The notes under the pieces were generated by a model. It made no database searches and was not told the DNA's origin. It was given only the letters and a program-made list of their open reading frames with translations. Positions 40,234-48,967 of a stretch of 49,999 nt of DNA are shown one piece after another. Numbering within the stretch: the stretch's first letter is position 1; each line of letters begins with the position of its first letter. This stretch comes from Streptomyces albipurpureus (GTDB lineage Bacteria > Actinomycetota > Actinomycetes > Streptomycetales > Streptomycetaceae), in the NCBI RefSeq assembly GCF_023701525.1, contig NZ_JAMQAW010000004.1, forward strand, positions 5,193 through 55,191. Direction: 5' to 3'. The translations under genes and the position numbers were made by a program.

Positions 40234-41415
40234 ATGGCGGCGGAAGTCCCGCGACGCACCACAAGCAGACCCCCTGACCGCAAGGCGCGGATCATCGCCG
40301 CGGCAGCTGATCTCTTCTGCGAGCGCGGCTATCACAATGTCTCCCTCGCCGATGTGGCACTCGCCGTCGGCATCACCGCCCCAGCGCTGTACCGGCACTT
40401 TCGGGGCAAGCCGGATCTGCTGCTCCATGTGGTGGACCGCACCATCGACCGAGTGCGGGACTCCGTGGAGTCGACCCCCGAACTCGATGCCTATCTGCGC
40501 TCGTCGGCCACCCACAGCCTGGACCACCGGGGAGCGGCGGTCCTTTGGCAGCGTGAGGCCCGTCATCTGCCCGACGACCGGCGCGAGGCGCTTCGGCGCA
40601 CCCTGAGTGATATCGCCGGTCAGATCGGTGCGCTGATCCATGCGGAACGCCCCCAGCTCGCTGAGTCCGACCGGGATCTGCTGGCATGGGCCATCCTGTC
40701 GGTGTACGGCTCCATCTCCTGGCATCGCACTTCGTTGCCCCGTCGCCGTTTCGAGCAGTTGCTGTACCGGCTCGCCTGTTCCGCCGCACACGCGCAGCTC
40801 GGCACCGCACCGCTCACCGACGGCGAGGACCCCGCGGTCTCCGGGCATCGGGGAATCGCGGTGTCACGCCGCGAGGAGATCCTCATCGGGGCGATCCGGC
40901 TCTTCGACGAGCGAGGCTTCCAGTCCGTCAGCACCGATGACATCGGCGAGGCCGCCGGGGCGTCCGGCCCCAGCATCTACAAGCACTTTCCCACCAAGAC
41001 CGATCTACTCGTCGCCGCGGTCATGCGCGGCGGCGAGCAGCGTCGAGCCGGAACCGCCCTGGCGCTGGCCGCACCGGGCACCCCGTACGAGGTCCTGGAC
41101 CGACTGGTGCGCTCGTATGTGGACTTCGCCCTCAGTCAGAGCCATCTGATCGGGCTGCTCATCGGCGAGCTGGACCAACTCCCCGAGAAGGAACGGAAGG
41201 CCGCTCGGCAGAACCAGCGGGAGTACCTCGCCCTCTGGGCGCGCCTACTCGGGGACGTTCGGCCGGGTATCGACGCGGCGGAGGCCAGGATCGTCGTCGG
41301 CGCGGTTCTCACCGTCATCGACAATGTCTCCCGGACGGGACGTCTGGGGCAGCGCTCGGATCTTGCGGACCGGCTCACCGAAATCGGTGTCGCGCTGCTG
41401 ATGAGCCAGGACTAG
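40234..41415 (+). CDS. Double-domain TetR family regulator
   Basis: A 393-residue protein holding two complete TetR modules. The first helix-turn-helix spans about residues 17-63 (RIIAAAADLFCERGYHNVSL, then ITAPALYRHFRGKPDLL). The second spans about 212-258 (EEILIGAIRLFDERGFQSVS, then ASGPSIYKHFPTKTDLL), each followed by a helical domain. ATG 40234 after GAGGGG is chosen; the frame extends to 40117 without support. It is divergent from the MFS gene and probably senses an acyl-CoA or its precursor. Tandem TetR fusions occur in actinobacteria but are uncommon. Confidence 0.88.
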   Translation: MAAEVPRRTTSRPPDRKARIIAAAADLFCERGYHNVSLADVALAVGITAPALYRHFRGKPDLLLHVVDRTIDRVRDSVESTPELDAYLRSSATHSLDHRGAAVLWQREARHLPDDRREALRRTLSDIAGQIGALIHAERPQLAESDRDLLAWAILSVYGSISWHRTSLPRRRFEQLLYRLACSAAHAQLGTAPLTDGEDPAVSGHRGIAVSRREEILIGAIRLFDERGFQSVSTDDIGEAAGASGPSIYKHFPTKTDLLVAAVMRGGEQRRAGTALALAAPGTPYEVLDRLVRSYVDFALSQSHLIGLLIGELDQLPEKERKAARQNQREYLALWARLLGDVRPGIDAAEARIVVGAVLTVIDNVSRTGRLGQRSDLADRLTEIGVALLMSQD

Positions 41416-41493
41416 CCGCTTCCTTCGAGGGCCTTCGCCGACCAGGCGGAGGTTGGCGGGGCTTGGCCTGGTGGCTCCCAACTCCTGGAGACC

Positions 41494-42978
41494 GTGCCCG
41501 ATCCACCTGGCAGGACGTTCGCCAGCGTCCATGCGGTGGTCCGCCTGACCGTCGGTGGCAGGGGCGGCAAGGGGGTCTTCGCCACCGATGCCAGCAGTGG
41601 TGAGAAGCTCTTTGAGTGGCAGGCGGTCCGCAACGGCACCGGCCACACCCAGTACAGCGGCCAAGTCACCCTCGGCAGCACCCCGTCCGGCACCTCGTAC
41701 AACCTCACCGACAGCGGACGCGGCAACCACAAGACGTACGACGTGAACAAGGGGACCCCTGGCACGCCCACCCTGTTCTCCGGGTCGGATGACATCTGGG
41801 GCAACGGCCTGCCGGCCAACAACGAGACCGCGGGCGCGGACGCCGCGTACGGTGCCGGTGTCACCTGGGACTACTTCAAGAACGTCCACGGCCGCAGCGG
41901 TATCCGTGGCGACGGTGCCGGCGCGTCCTCTCGGGTCCACCACGGCAACAACTACTCCAACGCGTTCTGGCAGGATTCCTGCTTCTGCATGACCTGCGGC
42001 GATGGCAGAGGCAACGCCAGACCGTTCACCTCGATCGATGTCGCAGCGCACGAGATGACCCACGGCGTGACCTCCGCGACGGCCAACCTGGTCTACGGCG
42101 GCGAGTCCGGCGGGCTCAACGAGGCGACCTCCGACATCCTCGCCGCCGCCGTCGAGTTCCATGCCAACAACCCGCAGGACGTGGGCGACTACCTCGTCGG
42201 TGAGAAGCTCAACGCCGGCGGAAAGCCCGTGCGTCACATGGACCAACCCAGCAAGGACCGCATCTCCGAGGACTACTGGTACGAGGGCATCGGGGCCATC
42301 GATGTCCACCACTCCTCAGGCCCGGCGAACCACTGGTTCTACCTCGCATCCGAAGGCAGCGGCGCCAAGACCGTCAACGGCGTCAACTACAACTCGCCCA
42401 CCAGCGACGACCTGCCCCTCACCGGCATCGGCCGGGACAAGGCCGCACTCATCTGGTACAAGGCCCTGACCACGAAGTTCAACTCCACCACCGACTACGC
42501 CGGAGCACGCGCCGACACCGTCGCGGTGGCAACCGAACTCTACGGAGCGACCAGCCCCGAGGTGAAGTCGGTGACCGATGCCTGGGCCGCGGTAAGCGTC
42601 GGTCAGCGCCACGACGACGGCACCCCTGCGGGCCCTGTCTTTGAGAGCACCACCACCGTCCCCATCCCGGACAACGGCCCCGCGGTCACCTCCCCGGTCT
42701 CCGTCTCCGGAGTTGCGGGCAACGCCCCGGCAGGGCTCCGGGTCGGGGTGAACATCATCCACAGATGGCGCGGCGATGTGGTGATCGATCTGATCGCACC
42801 CGATGGCACCGTGTACCCGCTGAAGCCGTTCAACGCGGGCGACGCGGGAATCAACGTCACCGTCACCTACCAGGTCGACGCCTCGACCGAGGTAGCCAAC
42901 GGCATATGGAACCTGCGGGTGCGGGACCAGGCGATCGGCGACACCGGCCATATCCAGAGCTTCAGACTCACCTTCTGA
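41494..42978 (+). pseudogene. M4 (thermolysin-type) neutral metalloprotease lacking signal peptide and most of the propeptide
   Basis: The 494-codon frame begins at the very end of a PepSY/FTP propeptide (FATDASSGEKLFEWQAV) and continues into a complete catalytic domain: zinc motif His186-Glu187-M-T-His190, third ligand Glu210 in GGLNEATSD, catalytic His272 in DVHHSSGPANHWF. A P/Homo-B domain (~385-494) closes it. Full-length relatives have roughly 250 more N-terminal residues, with a secretion signal and chaperone-like propeptide. Here the frame reaches back only to the stop of the TetR gene. Without them the enzyme should be neither exported nor folded. A start at GTG 41494 is formal only. 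Confidence 0.7.
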
Positions 42979-43351
42979 GCCAACAGCGTAGCGAGCGGGC
43001 CTGCACGCGCCCGGGAGGACCTCAAGCCCCCCGGGCGCCCCGGCGCACCCTCGTCGGACACGCGCACGAGTCCGACGCCGGATTCGCGTGGAGCCGTACG
43101 CCGGCCACGTCGAGGACGACCGCCGGATCAAGCGGGCCCGGGTGAACTACGCCGGGGCTCGGGCGGCTTCCCCCGTTCCTGCCAACCCGGGCGGGCGCCC
43201 GCCACCAGAAGGCAGGCGGAAACGCGCGCTGCCACCGGGAGGGCAAAGGGAGCGGATACGTTGGCGAGCCGCCCTGGGCGCGCACCGGTTGCCCCGGCTG
43301 GCCGGGCTTCTCCGTCAGAGTCCGGGCCCGGCCGGAGGCGCTGCCCTGGTG
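42979..43351. other. Intergenic, convergent genes; nothing recognised
   Basis: About 370 bp of very GC-rich sequence between the protease relic and the SnoaL-like gene, with several short imperfect dyads but no clear gene or terminator. Confidence 0.45.
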
Positions 43352-43741
43352 TCAGACGGGTTTGTTGAACATATAGCGGGCGATCCGCCAGGAGCCGTCG
43401 GCGTGGTCGAAGACGAACAGTTCACGGTTGCGCTCGGGAGAACGTGTTCCGGTGGCGAGGTCGGTGGAGTGGCCTTCCGAGCGGGTCAGCGCATGGGCCG
43501 TGGCACCGTCGACGCTGATGTCGTCAACGGTGAAGGCCACCTCCAGCCGGATAGTCGCGAAAATGGCTTCGTACCCCTCCAGCAACTCCTGCGCGCCGGT
43601 GGCTGTGGGACCGTCGAAGGGCAGGAACACCCCTTCCGGGCTGTAGAGCGAGACGGCCAGGCGCGCGTCGGAGGCGTTCAGCGCTCTCTCGTAGACGGTG
43701 AGCAGGTCACGGACGGCGGCAGACTGAGTGTCCTCGGCCAT
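43352..43741 (-). CDS. SnoaL-like/DUF4440 (NTF2 fold) protein
   Basis: A 129-residue NTF2-fold protein of the SgcJ/EcaC type. Visible landmarks are AVRDLLTVYERALNASDARLAVSLYSPEGVFLP, the usual first helices and strand, then ATGAQELLEGYEAIFATI and a C-terminal FVFDHADGSWRIARYMFNKP. ATG 43741 after GAGAGG fits the family start; the longer frame does not. These small proteins may be enzymes or binding proteins. It is divergent from the beta-helix-like gene at 43981. Confidence 0.82.
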   Translation of the reverse strand: MAEDTQSAAVRDLLTVYERALNASDARLAVSLYSPEGVFLPFDGPTATGAQELLEGYEAIFATIRLEVAFTVDDISVDGATAHALTRSEGHSTDLATGTRSPERNRELFVFDHADGSWRIARYMFNKPV

Positions 43742-43980
43742 CGGCCTCTCTCCTCTCCTTCGGGCCACGGCCCAGGTGGCCGGAGGCGACAAGGACGATC
43801 TTCGCCGCACCTTGCACCCCGGGCCGTGCGGAGCGCCAGGTGCGGCGACGGTACACACGTTCGGCCCATGAGTCGCCCCCGTCACGCCGCTCCCCGGGCG
43901 GAGACGGACGGTGCGCCGGGCGTGACAGGCTGGCGCGGCCTCCGCCCTCACAGGCCGTTCTTCACATATACGTGTCCTTC

Positions 43981-45231
43981 ATGACAGTCGATGTGATCAC
44001 AGTCGTCTCCGTGGAGGAACTGGTCTCCGCGCTGGCAGGTGCCGGTGCTTCGAGGGAAGTCCGGGTCGAGGGCAGACTTGAGCGGGTTCCGGAGGTGAGC
44101 CTGCCGCCCGGAGTGAGCCTCGTCGGCGCCGGCCCCGGCGCCGGGCTGATCTTCGCCGACCAAGCGGACGGGGTCCGCCTCACGCGGGACAACCTATTGG
44201 CCGGGCTGCGCCTGGAAGCCGCTGCCACCTCACGTGCCGTGTGCAACGACACCCGGCACGACGCCCTGGGTACGCTCACCCTGCGGGATGTGGTGACGGT
44301 CGGGCGGGTGGAGATCGTCGCCTCCGACGCGGTCCGCTCCGGACATGTGGTCGTCGACGGACTCGACATCGAGGCTGCCGACGCCCGCGACGGCACGCCC
44401 CGCCCCAGCGGCTACGGCGTCGAGGTCCTGCACGGCGCGTTCACCCTCCACAACCGGCAGCAGGACCCAGGTGTGCTGATCACCTGCGACCTGACGGGGC
44501 TGTCGGCCGGGAGAAAAGACGCGCCCGTACGCGGCGGCGGGATCTTCGTCTCCGGGACCGACGGCGGCGGACGGGTCACCGGCACCCGTCTGCACACCGG
44601 CACGGTCCACTCGGACGGTCGCATCCCGCCCGGCACACCGGGACAGATCAGCGGTGGCGTTTTCGTCGTCCGCGCGACCGTCACCGAAGTCGTCAACCAC
44701 GGCCCGGTCACCACCTACGGCCCCAACGACATGGTCCTCGACCTATGGGGCGCCGTCGAGACCTGGACCGCCAAAGCCCCGATCACCTCACACGGCCCCA
44801 GCGGTATCGGGTTCGTCAACTTCGGCACCATCGACCGACTCACCATCACCGCCCCGATCGAGACCTTCGGAACCGGAGCGCGCGGGTTCAACATCTACGA
44901 CGGCACCGTCAACACCATCGAGTTCGACCGGATCACCACCCACGCCGACGCAGCCGTCGGCGTCCAGATCAGCAAGCCCTTCGGTACCCTGACCGTCCAT
45001 CACGGCATCGAGACCCACGGCGGAACCGGCGAGAGCCTGGTGAAAGGCAAGATCCAGACCCTTGCCGCGACCGCCCTGAGCCTCCAACCAGGCACCCGGG
45101 CCACTGCCATCCGCATCGACGGCGGCATCACCACCCACAACGACGACGTACCCGCCGTCGAGATCCACGGCACCGTCGGGGAGTTCACCCTCACCGGAGG
45201 CATCCACACCCGCGCCACCGGCCCGCACTGA
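43981..45231 (+). CDS. Hypothetical protein, probable right-handed beta-helix
   Basis: A 416-residue protein I cannot assign to a named family. It begins VDVITVVSVEELVSALAGAG then VRVEGRLERVPEVSLPPGVSLVG, a cap-plus-helix opening seen in pectate-lyase-like folds. From about residue 235 it shows irregular ~22-residue turns ending in ITSHGPSGIGFVNFGTIDRL, ITAPIETFGTGARGFNIYDG, ITTHADAAVGVQISKPFGTL and similar, each with a T/S-x-G-x step and alternating hydrophobic strands. No signal peptide, so it appears cytoplasmic. ATG 43981 lacks a good ribosome site. It could be a polysaccharide-active or structural protein; I see no catalytic motif. Confidence 0.7.
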   Translation: MTVDVITVVSVEELVSALAGAGASREVRVEGRLERVPEVSLPPGVSLVGAGPGAGLIFADQADGVRLTRDNLLAGLRLEAAATSRAVCNDTRHDALGTLTLRDVVTVGRVEIVASDAVRSGHVVVDGLDIEAADARDGTPRPSGYGVEVLHGAFTLHNRQQDPGVLITCDLTGLSAGRKDAPVRGGGIFVSGTDGGGRVTGTRLHTGTVHSDGRIPPGTPGQISGGVFVVRATVTEVVNHGPVTTYGPNDMVLDLWGAVETWTAKAPITSHGPSGIGFVNFGTIDRLTITAPIETFGTGARGFNIYDGTVNTIEFDRITTHADAAVGVQISKPFGTLTVHHGIETHGGTGESLVKGKIQTLAATALSLQPGTRATAIRIDGGITTHNDDVPAVEIHGTVGEFTLTGGIHTRATGPH

Positions 45232-45569
45232 AGCCGCGTTGCTCGACAGCTCGACAGTGAGGGGCGCCGTGAACAGACATGCCGGTCAAGTCCAAGCGCC
45301 GCCTTGAGCGTCGATCCCGAACGCGGTGAACGCCGTGTCGCCCCGACCCTGACCGCGATCCCCTTCATCCCGGGCACGATCGCGTACCGGGCCCGTGCCG
45401 GACGGTCGCGGTCGAAGGCCGGCGGGTGGCCGCGTCGTACGGGGGTGAGCGGCCGGTGCCGATGCTTCTGACGGGGACGGCGAAGCGCGGGCCGTCGACG
45501 GAGGCGAGCCGCCGCCGTGCGTGCCGCCATGGCCTGAGGTGCCGGTGACGGGGGGTGCGGAGGGCGCGT
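45232..45569. other. Intergenic region before the amino-acid permease
   Basis: About 340 bp without a recognisable gene. A short direct repeat, GCTCGACA twice in a row near 45240, is the only regularity noted. Confidence 0.4.
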
Positions 45570-45589
45570 ATATCGTCAGCCGATATCGG
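45570..45589. promoter_or_regulatory. Nested palindromes upstream of the permease gene
   Basis: ATATCG-TCAGC-CGATAT (45570-45586) overlaps the perfect 10-bp palindrome CCGATATCGG (45580-45589), 41 bases before the permease ATG, in a locally AT-rich patch. Possible operator. Confidence 0.45.
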
Positions 45590-45629
45590 ATTCCGCAAGA
45601 CGCGATCCCGGCCGCCGAGGAGTGAGTCC

Positions 45630-46907
45630 ATGAGCGGGTCATCGACAACCACCGGGATGCCGGACGAGTTGCGGCGACGGCTCGGGGTGTCCGACGCCGT
45701 GGTGATCGGTCTGGGGTCGATGATCGGCGCGGGGATCTTCGCCGCACTCGCGCCGGCCGCGCGAGCGGCCGGCTCCGGGCTCTTGATCAGCCTGGCCCTG
45801 GCCGCCGTGGTCGCCTACTGCAACGCCACCTCCTCCGCCCGGCTCGCCGCCCGGTACCCGGCATCGGGCGGTACCTACGTCTACGGCCGCGAGCGGCTCG
45901 GCGACTTCTGGGGCTACCTCGCCGGGTGGGCGTTCGTGGTGGGTAAGACGGCCTCCTGCGCGGCCATGGCCCTCACGGTCGGCTCCTATGCGTGGCCCGG
46001 ACAGGCCCACGCGGTCGCGGTCGCCGCCGTGGTGGCGCTGACATGCGTGAACTACGCCGGGGTGCAGAAGTCCGCGCTGCTGACCCGCGCGATCGTCGCG
46101 GTGGTCCTGGCGGTGCTCGTCGCGCTGGTGGTCGCCGCGCTCGCCTCTGGTACAGGGGACGCGGCTCGGCTGGACATCGACTCCGACGCCACCGTCGGTG
46201 GGGTGCTCCAGGCCGCGGGTCTGCTGTTCTTCGCCTTCGCCGGGTACGCGCGCATCGCCACGCTCGGCGAGGAAGTCCTCGACCCCGCCCGCACGATCCC
46301 GCGGGCGATCCCGATCGCACTGGGCATCACCCTGGGCGTCTACGCCGTCGTCGCCATCTCCGTGCTGAGCGTCCTCGGTCCGCAGGGGCTGGCGGAGTCC
46401 GCTGCGCCACTGTCGGACGCGGCCCGGGCATCGGACGCCGACTGGCTCGTCCCCGTAGTCCGCGTCGGCGCGGCGGTAGCCGCTCTCGGCTCCCTACTCG
46501 CTCTCATCCTGGGCGTCTCCCGCACCACGCTGGCCATGGCCCGGGACCGGCACCTACCGCACGTACTCGCCGCCGTACACCCCCGCTTCGCAGTGCCCCA
46601 TCGCGCCGAGGTCCTCGTCGGCGCCGTGGTGGCGGTGGTCGCCGCGACCGCAGACGTGCGCGGAGCGATCGGGTTCTCCTCCTTCGGGGTCCTGGTCTAC
46701 TACGCCGTAGCCAACGCCTCCGCCTGGACACTCACCCCCGGCGAGGGCCGCCCCCACCGTCTGATCCCCGCCGCCGGGCTGGCCGGATGCCTCGTCCTGG
46801 CCTTCGCCCTGCCCCTGTCCTCGGCCCTCACCGGCACCGCGGTGATCGCTCTGGGAGCCGCCGTCTACGGCCTCCGCCGCGCCCTGACCCAGCACCCCGC
46901 GTCCTAG
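45630..46907 (+). CDS. APC family amino-acid permease
   Basis: A 425-residue APC-superfamily transporter with about twelve spans. VVIGLGSMIGAGIFAALAPAA near residue 25 is the classical first unwound helix, ARYPASGGTYVYGRERLGDFWGYLAGW lies in spans 2-3, and FAFAGYARIATLGEEVLDPARTIPRAI is the span 6 and loop signature. ATG 45630 with GAGGAG upstream is chosen over in-frame 45555. It is unrelated in close sequence to the permease at 16949. The substrate is unknown. Confidence 0.9.
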   Translation: MSGSSTTTGMPDELRRRLGVSDAVVIGLGSMIGAGIFAALAPAARAAGSGLLISLALAAVVAYCNATSSARLAARYPASGGTYVYGRERLGDFWGYLAGWAFVVGKTASCAAMALTVGSYAWPGQAHAVAVAAVVALTCVNYAGVQKSALLTRAIVAVVLAVLVALVVAALASGTGDAARLDIDSDATVGGVLQAAGLLFFAFAGYARIATLGEEVLDPARTIPRAIPIALGITLGVYAVVAISVLSVLGPQGLAESAAPLSDAARASDADWLVPVVRVGAAVAALGSLLALILGVSRTTLAMARDRHLPHVLAAVHPRFAVPHRAEVLVGAVVAVVAATADVRGAIGFSSFGVLVYYAVANASAWTLTPGEGRPHRLIPAAGLAGCLVLAFALPLSSALTGTAVIALGAAVYGLRRALTQHPAS

Positions 46908-46962
46908 CCGCGGTCCGGCCACGGGTGAACGGCCCGCGCCATGATCCATCACCCCAACACCC

Positions 46963-47454
46963 GTGGGGGGTCTGCTCGGCATCGGCTTCGCCGTCCATCC
47001 CGACAGCGGTCACGACCTCGTCATGGTGGTGTCCAGCGACGGCCATGGACTCTTCGACGCGGTCACCGGCGAGAAGATCGCCCGCGACCGGGACCCTGAC
47101 CCCGAAACGAGCACCCCTGACGCCCACCCGGACCTCGCCTGCCCCGGGCTCGGCCCGATTGCAGGCGTCCCGGTGCGCATTGCCGGGCTCTTCGGCGGGG
47201 GCCTGCACAGCACCACACCAGACGGCTGGACCCTGGACATCGTCAGCCCGGAGTGGCCCCATGAACGCGTCGTCCTCTCCGCCGACGGCGGGTCCCGCAA
47301 CGGTCCGGTGGGAGGGAGGTGGTGGCACATCTTCCACTCTGACTACTCGGAGCTCCGCGCAGCCGGGTTCTCTCCCTCAGGCCTGACCCTGGCGGTCGCC
47401 ACCAGCAGCGACCTCACCCTCTGGACCCGACCTGAGCTCCACTTCGACGACTGA
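46963..47454 (+). CDS. Conserved hypothetical protein with probable 5' frameshift
   Basis: A 163-residue product I believe resembles a widespread but unnamed actinobacterial family. It reads GLLGIGFAVHPDSGHDLVMVV, then TGEKIARDRDPDP, PGLGPIAGVPVRIAGLFGGGL, SPEWPHERVVLSADGGS, and AAGFSPSGLTLAVATSSDLTLWTRP. The only start in this frame is GTG 46963, with no ribosome site. Nine or so codons of apparent N-terminus (ATG 46941, IHHPNT) lie in another frame, separated by a C-run/G-run at 46956-46968; one added base would join them. So the true gene probably begins at 46941 and is shifted. No function known. Confidence 0.6.
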   Translation: MGGLLGIGFAVHPDSGHDLVMVVSSDGHGLFDAVTGEKIARDRDPDPETSTPDAHPDLACPGLGPIAGVPVRIAGLFGGGLHSTTPDGWTLDIVSPEWPHERVVLSADGGSRNGPVGGRWWHIFHSDYSELRAAGFSPSGLTLAVATSSDLTLWTRPELHFDD

Positions 47455-47882
47455 GTGGACAGCGTGGCACCCGGTGAGGCGGCGACACATGGACCGGGTG
47501 GAACCCGCCGGGACGCTGGGTGGCCGAGCAGGGCCCGCCAACCAGATGATCACCCCCGCCCAGTCGGAACCACTCGAACCGATCACAGGACCGGAACCAC
47601 CGCGGGGAGGCACGATGCTCAAGCGCACGCTGCGAATGGTCGAGGAAGCATGGAAAGCGGGGACCGCCTGCTGCGGCTGATCGTCTTGAGGAGAGCGGCC
47701 GCCTGGGCCGCACTCACCCTCGGTGGTGGCGCCCGGCTCGTGGGTCCGCCGTAGCGGTGCTGAGGCGCGATCCGGATGGTTCGGAGTTCGGCGGTCTGAG
47801 GATGTCGAGAACGTGCCACCGGCTCCGTCCCAGGGACATCATCGACCGCCACCGGCCGCACGAGGAAGAAGGAGAGACCAGC
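47455..47882. other. Intergenic region, nothing recognised
   Basis: About 430 bp. A short frame at 47614 (LKRTLRMVEEAWKAG) follows a GGGGAGG but ends after about 20 codons and resembles nothing I know. The end nearest 47869 holds the AAGGAG of the VOC gene. Confidence 0.4.
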
Positions 47883-48323
47883 ATGGCGATTCAGCGGATG
47901 GACAACGTCGGCATCGTCGTCGAGGACATGGATGCCGCCATCGCGTTCTTCGTGGAACTCGGTATGGAGCTGGAGGGCAGGGGGGAGGTCGAGGGGCTCT
48001 TCGCCGACCAGTGCACCGGACTCGACGGCGTCCGCTGTGACATCGCCATGGTGCGGACCCCGGACGGCCACAGCCGGCTTGAGCTGGCGAAGTACCGCAG
48101 CCCCGCGGTGATCAGCGCCGGGCCTCGCAACCGGCCGCACAACACACTGGGCACGCACCGCGTCATGTTCGCCGTCGACGACATCGAGGACACCGTTGCC
48201 CGGCTGCGCCCTCACGGCGCCGAACTCGTCGGCGAGATCGCCCGGTTCGAGGACAGCTATCTGCTCTGCTACCTCCGCGGACCGGAGGGCATCATCGTCG
48301 GACTGGCCGAGCAACTGCGTTGA
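47883..48323 (+). CDS. VOC family protein (glyoxalase/dioxygenase-like)
   Basis: A 146-residue vicinal-oxygen-chelate protein. IQRMDNVGIVVEDMDAAIAFFVELGME is the first beta-alpha-beta-beta-beta module, but the usual metal His of that strand is replaced by Asn. LELAKYRSP, HRVMFAVDDIEDTVARLRPHGAELVG and CYLRGPEGIIVGLAE form the second module with a candidate His and Glu. AAGGAG at 47869-47874 supports ATG 47883 over the longer frame. Function within the superfamily cannot be fixed. Confidence 0.88.
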   Translation: MAIQRMDNVGIVVEDMDAAIAFFVELGMELEGRGEVEGLFADQCTGLDGVRCDIAMVRTPDGHSRLELAKYRSPAVISAGPRNRPHNTLGTHRVMFAVDDIEDTVARLRPHGAELVGEIARFEDSYLLCYLRGPEGIIVGLAEQLR

Positions 48324-48346
48324 GAAGGAGAAACCGAACCAGCCAG

Positions 48347-48541
48347 GTGAACGAGATCATCGAGGCCCTGAACCGCCCGATCAGCCAGGAGCCGCTGGCC
48401 CATGACGTGACCCGCCCGGCCTACGCCGCCAGGGACGGAACCCCGCGCAGCGTACCGATCGCCTCCACCTGGAACGGGTCGCGCATCGGCATGTGGACGA
48501 CGAAGAACGCGCCCGACCGCCACCCTCGCGCACAGGCCCCT
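48347..48541 (+). pseudogene. PPOX-class (pyridoxamine-phosphate-oxidase-like) N-terminal relic
   Basis: From GTG 48347 the frame reads NEIIEALNRPISQEPLAHDV, then TRPAYAARDGTPRSVPIASTWNGSRI and MWTTKNAP, the beginning of F420/FMN split-barrel PPOX proteins. After about 60 residues homology is lost and the frame runs into unrelated proline-rich sequence. The rest of the ~130-residue domain is absent or scrambled. It starts 24 bases after the VOC gene. Confidence 0.6.
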
Positions 48542-48967
48542 GAAACAACGGCATCTGGAGTACCGCACGCGACGGCTCACACGGCGTGCCTTCCTCCTCG
48601 GGGAGGGTCAGTTCTGCGGCCCCGAAGCAGTGCGGGCCCGCAGCGATCCCGCCACAACCCACCCCCAGCGACGACATCCCCGACAAAGGGCTTCACACCC
48701 ACGACTTGAGGAATCCAGCACCGGTGGCCAGAGGGGGCGGCTACCGGGTTCAGCAGTGTCGCCCGCCTCAGGAGGGGCCTGAAGGAGCTGTCGGCGGGTG
48801 AGGCCGTGCTGCGCCTTGGTGCGCTGACGCCTGTGCCGGCGCGACGGATCATCGAACTGTGGCGAGTCCGGGAAGGGAGGGCGTGTGCGGTCGGCGACCC
48901 TGACGGTGGGTCAGGGTGCGGTCGAGCGGTTCGGGAGGTTCCCGGTGGTGTGAGGAGGCCGGACGGG
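48542..48967. other. Region with possible decayed coding sequence
   Basis: About 425 bp. One plus-strand stretch near 48755-48880 reads like protein (LRRGLKELSAGEAVLRLGAL, then VPARRIIELWRVREGR) but has no start, and I cannot assign it. The remainder shows nothing. Confidence 0.35.

Noticed and set aside
47619..48314. 231-codon minus-strand frame over the VOC gene
   Set aside because: Antisense to the VOC gene, which has a good ribosome site and family motifs.
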